From the NCBI GenBank assembly GCA_013177815.1, contig JABLXM010000010.1, forward strand, positions 1 through 43,884: a stretch of 43,884 bases of DNA, read 5' to 3'. The stretch's first letter is position 1. Every line of letters starts with the position of its first letter. Positions 16,845-24,825 of the stretch are shown in pieces. Both the position numbers and the translations under genes were made by a program. The stretch comes from Anaerolineae bacterium. Lineage in GTDB: Bacteria; Chloroflexota; Anaerolineae; Anaerolineales; Anaerolineaceae. The notes beneath the pieces were generated by a model that did no database searches, was not told where the DNA came from, and saw only the letters and a list, made by a program, of their open reading frames with translations.

Positions 16845-19001
16845 ATGAGAACCAGCCATTTCAAGTATCTTGTGTTGGTGGGTATAGTTTTCCTCATGGC
16901 AGGGGTTCTGGCGGCTTGCGCGCAAACGACTCAGGTTCCAGAAGCGTCTCCGTGCCCGGAGGCGACACCATGCCCCGAGGTGCCAGAATCGGCGATGGTG
17001 GATGTGCCCTATGCCGACCTGTGGGCGGCTTCTGGTCACGCGGATGCCGCAGCGCCTGCTTTCACCCACTGGGATGAAGATGACCCGCAGGTTGTGGAGG
17101 TGGCGTGCGCCAAGTGCCACAGCGGCGCCGGATTCATGGATTACGTCGGCGCGGATGGCTCGGCGCAATTCACAGTGGATGTGGCGCCGCCGGTTGGGTC
17201 GGTTGTGACCTGCACGGCTTGCCATAATGATGCCACGGCAGACCTCAGTTCGGTCATGTTCCCGTCTGGCGTGATGATCGAAGGGTTGGGTGCCGAGGCG
17301 GTCTGCATGACCTGCCACCAGGGTAACGCTTCCAAGGTTCAGGTAGATGAATCGCTGGCTGGTGCAACCGATGAAGACACGGTTGTGCCCGACCTGGGCT
17401 TCACCAATATTCACTACTATGCCGCAGCCGTTGCACGATACGGCACGCTTGTCAAAGGCGGCTATGAGTACGATGATCAGACTTACGATGCAAAATGGGA
17501 ACATGTCCAGGGTGTGCAAACCTGCACAGATTGCCACAACTCGCACTCGCTAGAGTTGGAGTTGGAAACGTGTGTCACCTGCCACCCGGGCGCGACCAGC
17601 GTTGAGGGTGTACGTGACATCCGAATGCAGTCATCGAGCTCCGATTATGACGGCGATGGCGATGTGGAAGAAGGTATTGCCAGTGAGGTAGCAGGTTTGC
17701 AGGAATTGCTCTACAGCGCCATGCAAGCATATGCCAGCGAAATCGCCGGCAGTCCGGTCATCTATTCAGCCACAGCTTACCCGTACTTCTTCATTGACAC
17801 GAATGCGGATGGTCAGGCTGGAGAAGATGAAACGATCTTCCCCAATGCTTACAAGAGTTGGACGCCACGCCTGCTGAAGGCTGCTTATAACTACCAGACC
17901 TCCATCAAGGACCCCGGCGCCTATGTTCACGGCGGCAAGTATATCATCCAATTGCTGCATGACTCGATTGCCAGCCTGAACGAGAAACTTGCGACGCCGG
18001 TTGACCTGACGCTGGCGGAACGAGATGATCCGGGTCACTTTGCTGGCTCGGTGGAAGCCTTCCGCCACTGGGATGGTGAGGAGGATGGCGGCGTTGTGGC
18101 GCGAAGTTGTGCCAAATGCCACACCGGCACCGGATTGCCGCAGCTCATCGCCGAGGGCACCAACATCTCTCAGCCGGCGGGCGACGGCTTGTTGTGCGAA
18201 ACTTGCCACAGCGATGTGACCACCTTTGCGTTGTACGAACTCGAAACGGTCAGTTTCCCCAGCGGCGCGAAATTAGGTTTCGAGGGTTCGGCGGCGGACA
18301 ACATCTGCCTGAGCTGCCATCAGGGTGTCGAATCCACGGTCAGTGTCAACAATGCCATCACCGGGCTTGAACTGGATACCGTGGCAGAAGGTCTTGGCTT
18401 CCGCAACGTGCACTACTTTGCAGCCGGGTCTACTGTGTTCGGTACCGAAGCCAAGGGCGTGTATGAGTATGAAGGCAAAGAATACGCCGGTCGCTTTGCG
18501 CACCCCAATTATGAAACCTGCACTTCCTGCCACGATGCGCATATGCTCAAACCTGATATCGATGCTTGTGTGGGATGCCACCAGGTGGAGGACCCCGGTT
18601 CGATCAGGATGAATTCCAAAGGTGATTACGACGGCGACGGCGACACGACGGAAGGCTTGAAGGGCGAAACCGATACGCTGGCGGAGGCATTGTACACAGA
18701 ACTCCAGAAGTATGCCGCGGATGTGGTTGGTACGCCCATGGTCTATGCCTCCAGCGCGTACCCGTATTTCTTCATCGATACGAATGCCGACGGGGTCGCG
18801 ACGCCGGATGAGACCATCTATCCCAACCGCTACACCACGTGGACGCCGCGATTATTGCAGGCGGCTTACAATTACCAGTATTACCAGAAGGATCCGGGTG
18901 CCTATGTCCATAATGCGACCTATATGATGCAAGTGCTGTACGACTCGGTGGCTGACTTGGCGACCAAGACCGGCAGTTCTGTCCTAGGTGAGCGCCCATA
19001 A
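16845..19001 (+). CDS. Decaheme c-type cytochrome lipoprotein made of two pentaheme repeats with EF-hand-like loops
   Basis: 718 aa; lipobox VLAAC; ten CXXCH motifs (CAKCH, CTACH, CMTCH, CTDCH, CVTCH | CAKCH, CETCH, CLSCH, CTSCH, CVGCH); repeated YPYFFIDTNADG and DYDGDGD loops. Confidence 0.92.
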   Translation: MRTSHFKYLVLVGIVFLMAGVLAACAQTTQVPEASPCPEATPCPEVPESAMVDVPYADLWAASGHADAAAPAFTHWDEDDPQVVEVACAKCHSGAGFMDYVGADGSAQFTVDVAPPVGSVVTCTACHNDATADLSSVMFPSGVMIEGLGAEAVCMTCHQGNASKVQVDESLAGATDEDTVVPDLGFTNIHYYAAAVARYGTLVKGGYEYDDQTYDAKWEHVQGVQTCTDCHNSHSLELELETCVTCHPGATSVEGVRDIRMQSSSSDYDGDGDVEEGIASEVAGLQELLYSAMQAYASEIAGSPVIYSATAYPYFFIDTNADGQAGEDETIFPNAYKSWTPRLLKAAYNYQTSIKDPGAYVHGGKYIIQLLHDSIASLNEKLATPVDLTLAERDDPGHFAGSVEAFRHWDGEEDGGVVARSCAKCHTGTGLPQLIAEGTNISQPAGDGLLCETCHSDVTTFALYELETVSFPSGAKLGFEGSAADNICLSCHQGVESTVSVNNAITGLELDTVAEGLGFRNVHYFAAGSTVFGTEAKGVYEYEGKEYAGRFAHPNYETCTSCHDAHMLKPDIDACVGCHQVEDPGSIRMNSKGDYDGDGDTTEGLKGETDTLAEALYTELQKYAADVVGTPMVYASSAYPYFFIDTNADGVATPDETIYPNRYTTWTPRLLQAAYNYQYYQKDPGAYVHNATYMMQVLYDSVADLATKTGSSVLGERP

Positions 19002-19026
19002 TTCGGTTCCATATTACTGTATCCAC

Positions 19027-19061
19027 CATCCTTCCATCCTGAGTCTTGGGATGGAAGGATG
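19027..19061 (+). promoter_or_regulatory. Strong intergenic hairpin between cytochrome genes
   Basis: CATCCTTCCATCC-tgagtcttg-GGATGGAAGGATG, 13-bp perfect stem, not followed by a U-tract. Confidence 0.7.
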
Positions 19062-19192
19062 TCTTAAAAATAGATTACAAAATTCCTACAAAAAGTCTTG
19101 TATAATGAATTGGAGCACCCTGTGGCAGTTATTAGTTATTGCCGCGTTCCATGGACGGTTTTCCCATGCATCCCACATCACAGGAGATGAAA

Positions 19193-20443
19193 ATGAACCG
19201 ACCCAATCCAAGATTTTTCGGCTGGATGATGGTATCGGGTCTGGCGTTAATCGCAATTGCGCTTTCGATCTGGCTACTGGCAGCGCCGGTTGTGCCTGTG
19301 TTGGCGTCAGAACTGCCGGCTGCGCCAGCGCCCCAGGATGGCGCACCCAACAGCCAGTGCCTGCTTTGCCATGGTGAACCGGGGCAAGTAACTACTTTCC
19401 CCAACGGCGATCCGTTATATGTCTCGATCGATCCCAGTCTGTACGGCGCTTCTGTGCATGGCAGCGAAACGATGAGTTGTGTCTCTTGTCATGTCAATAT
19501 CAGTGGGTATCCGCATCCGGTCAGCGGCGCGCAATCCCGCCGTGATTACCAGTTGACTTACCTGGAAACCTGTAAAGCCTGCCACACTGAGCAGTTCGAT
19601 AATTTGCAGGACAGCATCCATGGTGAAATGTTCAAGGCTGGCAATGAGAATGCGCCCACCTGCACAGATTGCCACAACCCGCATACCCAGCCGCCAATGT
19701 ATAATGAAAGCGGCAAGGTCAACCAGAATGTGCGGGCAGAGATACCGGAGACCTGCGCCAAATGCCACAACAATATCTATGAAGTCTACGCCGGTTCGGT
19801 ACATGGCAGTGGTGTGATCGAGGGGAACAATCCCGATGTGCCAACCTGCGCCGATTGTCACGGCGTGCACGAGATCGTCGACCCCACCACGGCGAGCTTT
19901 CGCCTGAGTTCGGTCGAGATGTGCGCCAAGTGCCACACCGATGCGAGTATCATGGATAAATACGGGCTCTCGACGGCGGTGCTGGATACTTACGTGGCGG
20001 ATTTTCATGGCACCACCGTGACCCTGTTCGAGAAACAGCACCCAGACGAAGAGACCAACAAACCGGTGTGCTATGACTGCCATGGTGTGCATGATATCTT
20101 GAGTGTAAATGACCCTGAGAAGGGTATTGCGATAAAGCAAAATATGCTGGTGACCTGTCAGCGTTGCCACCCCGACGCTACCACCAATTTCCCGGAATCC
20201 TGGCTCAGCCACTATATACCCAGCCCGGATCGTTATCCGCTGGTTTATTGGGTGGGCATCTTCTATAAGATCTTCATCCCCACCGTATTGGGGGGGATGG
20301 GTTTGTTCGTGGCGACGGATATCTTCCGCCGCCAGGTAGAAAAGAAGAAAAAAAGTGAGCCTACTTCTCCCGATGAAAAATCCCCGCCCGGAGAGACAGG
20401 TGAGAAAGAAAATGCAAAATCAGATGAAGAGGTGAAGCCATGA
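19193..20443 (+). CDS. Membrane-anchored nonaheme c-type cytochrome
   Basis: Nine CXXCH (CLLCH, CVSCH, CKACH, CTDCH, CAKCH, CADCH, CAKCH, CYDCH, CQRCH); N-terminal signal/TM; C-terminal TM (IFYKIFIPTVLGGMGLFVATDIF) and charged tail; start at 19193 with SD AGGAGATGAAA. Confidence 0.9.
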   Translation: MNRPNPRFFGWMMVSGLALIAIALSIWLLAAPVVPVLASELPAAPAPQDGAPNSQCLLCHGEPGQVTTFPNGDPLYVSIDPSLYGASVHGSETMSCVSCHVNISGYPHPVSGAQSRRDYQLTYLETCKACHTEQFDNLQDSIHGEMFKAGNENAPTCTDCHNPHTQPPMYNESGKVNQNVRAEIPETCAKCHNNIYEVYAGSVHGSGVIEGNNPDVPTCADCHGVHEIVDPTTASFRLSSVEMCAKCHTDASIMDKYGLSTAVLDTYVADFHGTTVTLFEKQHPDEETNKPVCYDCHGVHDILSVNDPEKGIAIKQNMLVTCQRCHPDATTNFPESWLSHYIPSPDRYPLVYWVGIFYKIFIPTVLGGMGLFVATDIFRRQVEKKKKSEPTSPDEKSPPGETGEKENAKSDEEVKP

Positions 20444-21612
20444 GCGGCGAAAAAGGTTATAACCGTTTCTCGGTCAGCCAGCGTATCGAGCATATTGCAT
20501 TGGTACTCTCCTTCAGCACCCTGGGTTTGACCGGGTTAATCCAGAAATATGCCGCCTTTGGCATCTCGGACGCCCTTATCGTGTTCTTGGGGGGTATTGA
20601 GAACGTGCGCATCATTCACCGGGTGGCGGCGGTGATGTTCCTGGTTGAGAGCGTCTATCATCTGGTGGTGATCGGTTATAAAATGTTCGTTCTGCGGCTG
20701 GAAGCAAGTATGCTTCCTGGTTTGAAGGACGTCCGTGATGCCATTCAAGCATTATTCTACAATATCGGTTTGGGCAAGACGCGTCCCAAGATGGGGCGTT
20801 ATAACTTCGTGGAAAAAGCCGAATATTGGGCGATGTTGTGGGGTTTGATGGTCATGGCGGTCACCGGTTTCATGTTATGGAACCCAATTGCCACCACCCG
20901 GGCGCTGCCGGGGCAGTTCGTACCGGCTGCCAAGGTGGCTCATGGCGGTGAGGCAGTGCTGGCGGTGCTGGCGATCATCATCTGGCACTTCTATTCGGTA
21001 CATCTGAAGAAATTGAATTTGAGCATGCTGACCGGCAAGTTGAGCCGTGAGGAGATGGAAGAAGAACACGCCTTGGAATTGGAAGCGATCGAAGCCGGTA
21101 AAATAGCGGAACGACCGGCGCCGGCGGTGCTGCGCAAGCGCATGATCTGGTTCTCGCCTGTGGCGGCGGCGCTATCACTGTTGCTGGTCTATGGCATTTA
21201 TGTATTCGTGACGTATGAAGATACTGCCATTACGACCATCCCACCGGTGGAAAAGCCGGTTGAGGTATTCTCTACCCGCGAGCCGACGCCCCTGCCGCAA
21301 TTGGCGCCGGAGGCAACCACAGAGCCGGGCGAAAGCGTTGTTGGGGCAACCCCGTTATCCTGGAATGGCGAGATTGGTGTGCTGTTCGAGCAACGCTGCG
21401 GGATGTGCCATGGTCCGGCTGGCGGGCTGAACCTGACCAGTCTGGATGGGTTGCTGGCGGGAGGGGAATCTGGACCGGCAGTTGTCAGTGGCGATCCGGA
21501 GGCAGGTACGATCATGATCTCACAGACAAGCGGTAGCCATCCCGGGCAGTTCCTGCCAGAAGAGTTGGCGCGGGTCAATGAATGGGTCGCAGCAGGTTTG
21601 CCGGAAAAGTGA
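20440..21612 (+). CDS. Cytochrome b (b561/FdnI-like) membrane protein fused to a C-terminal monoheme cytochrome c domain
   Basis: 390 aa; multiple TM helices with conserved His (RIIHRVAAVMFLVESVYHLVVIG, KVAHGGEAVLAVLAIIIWHFYSVH), C-terminal FEQRCGMCHGPAGG...; ATGA overlap with the upstream gene. Confidence 0.87.
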   Translation: MSGEKGYNRFSVSQRIEHIALVLSFSTLGLTGLIQKYAAFGISDALIVFLGGIENVRIIHRVAAVMFLVESVYHLVVIGYKMFVLRLEASMLPGLKDVRDAIQALFYNIGLGKTRPKMGRYNFVEKAEYWAMLWGLMVMAVTGFMLWNPIATTRALPGQFVPAAKVAHGGEAVLAVLAIIIWHFYSVHLKKLNLSMLTGKLSREEMEEEHALELEAIEAGKIAERPAPAVLRKRMIWFSPVAAALSLLLVYGIYVFVTYEDTAITTIPPVEKPVEVFSTREPTPLPQLAPEATTEPGESVVGATPLSWNGEIGVLFEQRCGMCHGPAGGLNLTSLDGLLAGGESGPAVVSGDPEAGTIMISQTSGSHPGQFLPEELARVNEWVAAGLPEK

Positions 21613-21637
21613 ACCGATCTATTCGATTGTGTACTCT

Positions 21638-21666
21638 GACCGCGGCAAACGCCGCGGTCATTTTAT
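21638..21666 (+). terminator. Rho-independent terminator of the cytochrome operon
   Basis: GACCGCGGC-aaac-GCCGCGGTC then ATTTTATT; 25 nt after the stop codon. Confidence 0.8.
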
Positions 21667-21744
21667 TATCTCGTTCTGATGGTGGGGAGATGACAAGGGC
21701 GACTCGAATGACATCCCCTCAGTGGGGGCGTCGAAGCTTAACGT

Positions 21745-21767
21745 AAAATCCCGCCCCGAAGGACGGG
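21745..21767 (-). terminator. Terminator of tRNA-Arg
   Basis: Minus strand CCCGTCC-TTCG-GGGCGGG then ATTTTACG (UUCG tetraloop). Confidence 0.65.
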
Positions 21768-21776
21768 AGATGACAG

Positions 21777-21849
21777 CGCCCCCGCGGCGACTCGAACGCC
21801 GAACCTTTTGCTCCGCAAGCAGACGCTCTATCCATTGAGCTACGAGGGC
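21777..21849 (-). tRNA. tRNA-Arg (anticodon reads GCG)
   Basis: Reverse complement GCCCTCGTAGCTCAATGGATAGAGCGTCTGCTTGCGGAGCAAAAGGTTCGGCGTTCGAGTCGCCGCGGGGGCG; 7-bp acceptor with one G-U, D/T arms canonical, anticodon loop TTGCGGA. Confidence 0.85.
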
Positions 21850-21933
21850 TGAGATTATTGACCAAATATACCCCAGCCAACATAAATCGTCAAGATTGAT
21901 ACTTTTTTCGCTTGCCTGAAGCGTGGTTACCCA

Positions 21934-22962
21934 TCACCATTTTGCATGGTGTTCTTCCGCGAAGCCGTTCACATCCCGAAAATCCACCCTTTCTCCGCGA
22001 TCAGTAATGACGACACCGTCATAGCGCCCGAACATCTGGTGCACCTCACTGGCAAGCACCACCAAATCGGTTTTGGCGACACGCTCGATGGCTGGGGTGA
22101 AGGTCAGGTTGCAACGTCCTTCCCGGTCGTGCATTTGCCAGGGTTTCATGAAGTGATGATTGTTGTAAATGAAGTTCAGTTCGCCTAATTTATGCAATAT
22201 CCCATCCAGTATCAGGGCATTGTCGTTATTCATGGGATCGGTGCTGATGCCGCCGCCCAGGTTGAGAGCTGCCGACCTGCCGTCTTTCAACCGGGTGGCA
22301 GCGCCGCCCCAGATCCAGAAGGACCGATATGACCAAAGACCGCAGCCCCAGTCCTGGGTGCCAAAGCATGTTGCCGGGTCGAGGGTAAAACACTGTTCAC
22401 CGAGCTGGACGGCGCCAGAGACGGCGAGGGCGTGCATCTTGCGGGTGTAAAAGAAACGATCTTTGCCCATGGGGAAAACGTTGACCATGGATTCCTGGTG
22501 AGGGGTGTGGCTGAGGCAAAGGTCGGCTGTGAGCGGCATGCCACCAAAATCCTGCCATTCGACGTGGAGGCGGCGCTCGAATTGGGAGCGATCGAATTCC
22601 ATCATGACCGAATTGCTGCGATAGTACGCGATCCCTGCGTCGCTGGGGCGCGGCAACTTGACCCCCTTTGCCAGTGGAAGGTTCAGGGTGCGTTCCAGGA
22701 CTTTACCACTCGTCAGGTCGACGATATAGGCGAAGACTTGCCCCAAGTAACCGATATCGGCAAGCGTAAACGCGAAGAAATGGGTGGGGGTGAAAATGCC
22801 ATAATAATCCCAGCGCTTGAAGCGCAGGGGTTGCAGTAGACGTGGGCGTAACAACCTGGCATTTTCAAGGTTCGCCTGGATGATGGGGTGGCGCGCCCAG
22901 CCAAATTGCTGCACCTTGCCATTTTCGTCGAATAGGGGGGTGGTTTGCGTTATCTCTTGCAT
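21934..22962 (-). CDS. DUF2804 family protein
   Basis: 342 aa; KRWDYYGIFTPTHFFAFTLADIGYLG, FGTQDWGCGLWSYRSFWIWGGAA, RYDGVVITDRGERVDFRDVNGFAEEHHAKW. Confidence 0.8.
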   Translation of the reverse strand: MQEITQTTPLFDENGKVQQFGWARHPIIQANLENARLLRPRLLQPLRFKRWDYYGIFTPTHFFAFTLADIGYLGQVFAYIVDLTSGKVLERTLNLPLAKGVKLPRPSDAGIAYYRSNSVMMEFDRSQFERRLHVEWQDFGGMPLTADLCLSHTPHQESMVNVFPMGKDRFFYTRKMHALAVSGAVQLGEQCFTLDPATCFGTQDWGCGLWSYRSFWIWGGAATRLKDGRSAALNLGGGISTDPMNNDNALILDGILHKLGELNFIYNNHHFMKPWQMHDREGRCNLTFTPAIERVAKTDLVVLASEVHQMFGRYDGVVITDRGERVDFRDVNGFAEEHHAKW

Positions 22963-23116
22963 GGGAATTTCACTCCTGCACAGACATGATCATCTATTAT
23001 TATGGAACAATCATAATTATATGGAATTTTCACTGCATGAGATAGCGGTGTGAGGAGATAACCCGGCGGGTGGCAGGGCATGGGCAACCGCGCTTTAGGT
23101 CATCACATCGAAGGTT

Positions 23117-24016
23117 TCAGCCTGCGACAGACAGCCCGTAATAGCTTTTGAAGGATTCCTCCAGACTGGGGGTCTGGCTGATGACATCTATGACCTTGAA
23201 CTGGCTGGCGGTCTTGATGAGCGGGTCGGTGTCACCACAAACGATACAACGCAGGAAGTTATCGTCCACCTGCAACTGGCTCAAGTTCGGGATGCCGACA
23301 AACGATTGAGCTGTCACCGGCTGGGCGAAACGCATTTCGATCTTGCGGATGGCGCGTGACCGCAAGTGTACCCCTCGTTCCACTGCCAACAGGCGCCCGG
23401 CGTGCAGCACTGCCGTGCGGTCGCAGACCCGTTCGACCTCGGGCAGGGAGGTGGAGGTGAACACGACGCTACGCCCATCGTGGCGGGTTTCGCTGACCAA
23501 ATGATAAAAGGTATACAAGGCAGCTTCGCTGAGGTGGCGAGTGGGCTCATCCAACAAAATCAGTTCACGTTGGTGCATGAATGCTTGCAGGATGCCAAGA
23601 ATCTGCTTTTCGCTGGCGTTAAGGCTGCCGATGACGCGCTTCAAGTCCAGTCCGAACCGCTCGGCGGATTGCAGCGTCGCTTCATCCAAGGCTTTGCCGC
23701 GCTTGATGCACAAGTCGGAGAGGTAGCGTTCGGCGCTGTGGCGGGTGGGCAGGATAAGCCGGCGCGGTTGATAGCCCACCTGCTGGCGGATGACCTGCCC
23801 CTGGCTGCGGCTGTCCATGCCGAGCACGATTGCACGACCCGAGCTGGGATGCTGGACGTTCAGGATCAATTCGAGGATGGTGCTTTTACCAGCGCCCTGT
23901 GGACCGAGCAGACCGTAGATCTCGCCCGGTTCGACTTCAAAGGATAGGTCCTCCACCAGCCGCCGGCGACCGGCGATCTTGCTGAGCCCTTCACTACGGA
24001 TGACCATATAGCGCAT
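23117..24016 (-). CDS. ABC transporter ATP-binding protein with divergent signature motif
   Basis: 299 aa; Walker A GPQGAGKST, Walker B ELILLDEPT; signature position reads LNASEKQ. Confidence 0.85.
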   Translation of the reverse strand: MRYMVIRSEGLSKIAGRRRLVEDLSFEVEPGEIYGLLGPQGAGKSTILELILNVQHPSSGRAIVLGMDSRSQGQVIRQQVGYQPRRLILPTRHSAERYLSDLCIKRGKALDEATLQSAERFGLDLKRVIGSLNASEKQILGILQAFMHQRELILLDEPTRHLSEAALYTFYHLVSETRHDGRSVVFTSTSLPEVERVCDRTAVLHAGRLLAVERGVHLRSRAIRKIEMRFAQPVTAQSFVGIPNLSQLQVDDNFLRCIVCGDTDPLIKTASQFKVIDVISQTPSLEESFKSYYGLSVAG

Positions 24017-24093
24017 GATGCACCTCCTGATTAGTTAATCGAAACCGGCTGACTCACGAGCGAGCCAGCCGGTTGATCACCTGGGAGGTGGGT

Positions 24094-24609
24094 TCAGCCG
24101 GTCAATGCACCGCGTGCGAGCCATTCGGTATGCAGGCGCTGCAACATTTCATCCACCAGGTTCGCCCATGTGACCGCTTCCTGCAGGCGGGGAACCGCCG
24201 GGTCGTCCCCGGGCAATTCCGCCAGGCTATCCTCAGCCAGCTCTCGCAGTTCGTCAAAACTGCCCAAGCGTATGGCGAGGGCGGTTTGCCAGGCTTCGCT
24301 GGGGAAGGCGTAGTAATCCACCCGGTCACCGGGTAATGACACCTTTTCCACCAACTCAGCCATCAGCAGCGTCTTCAGATTGGTGGAGATGCTGCTACGG
24401 CTCACCTGCAGGGCGTCCGCCATCTCCTCAGAGGAGAGTGGGCGGTTGGCGACCATCAGAAGCCCCAAGATGCGCCCGCCGATGCGAGGGACATTGTAGG
24501 CTTCGAAGTGCAGCCCCATATTTTCAATGAGCTGGGATAACTCAGGACGATCCTCCCCAAGGGGAGGGGGCTTACTATCCGTTGCGTTATCCGCTTCCTC
24601 AGACGGCAT
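24094..24609 (-). CDS. GbsR/MarR-type winged-helix regulator
   Basis: GRILGLLMVANRPLSSEEMADALQVSRSSISTNLKTLLMAELVEKVSLPGDRVDYYAF; start at MPSEEAD (24609, SD AAAGGAG). Confidence 0.85.
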   Translation of the reverse strand: MPSEEADNATDSKPPPLGEDRPELSQLIENMGLHFEAYNVPRIGGRILGLLMVANRPLSSEEMADALQVSRSSISTNLKTLLMAELVEKVSLPGDRVDYYAFPSEAWQTALAIRLGSFDELRELAEDSLAELPGDDPAVPRLQEAVTWANLVDEMLQRLHTEWLARGALTG

Positions 24610-24825
24610 AAAACGTTTCTCCTTTGATCTCCGGGAAAGAGTGCAATACCCGGGATATGCTACCGATATCATTCTATTAGTGTTTGAAATTTCTGTCAAG
24701 ACTGAAATGACGGAAACATCAGTAAAATAAGTTGTTGTTTATATGATCCATCATATGCGGCTGATCTCAAGGTGATCATCAAAAACATCCATCCGTAATC
24801 CTTGAAAAAACCGTTTAATATTCGA

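Noticed and set aside
16818-17546. 242-aa minus-strand ORF
   Set aside because: Antisense to the decaheme cytochrome, whose CXXCH pattern is unambiguous.
19415-20212. 265-aa minus-strand ORF
   Set aside because: Antisense to the nonaheme cytochrome; Ala/Val-rich shadow frame without motifs.
24043-24074. Inverted repeat AACCGGCTG...CAGCCGGTT between the MarR and ABC genes
   Set aside because: Real 9-bp hairpin but without a U-tract; could be a weak intra-operon terminator. Too generic to report as a finding.
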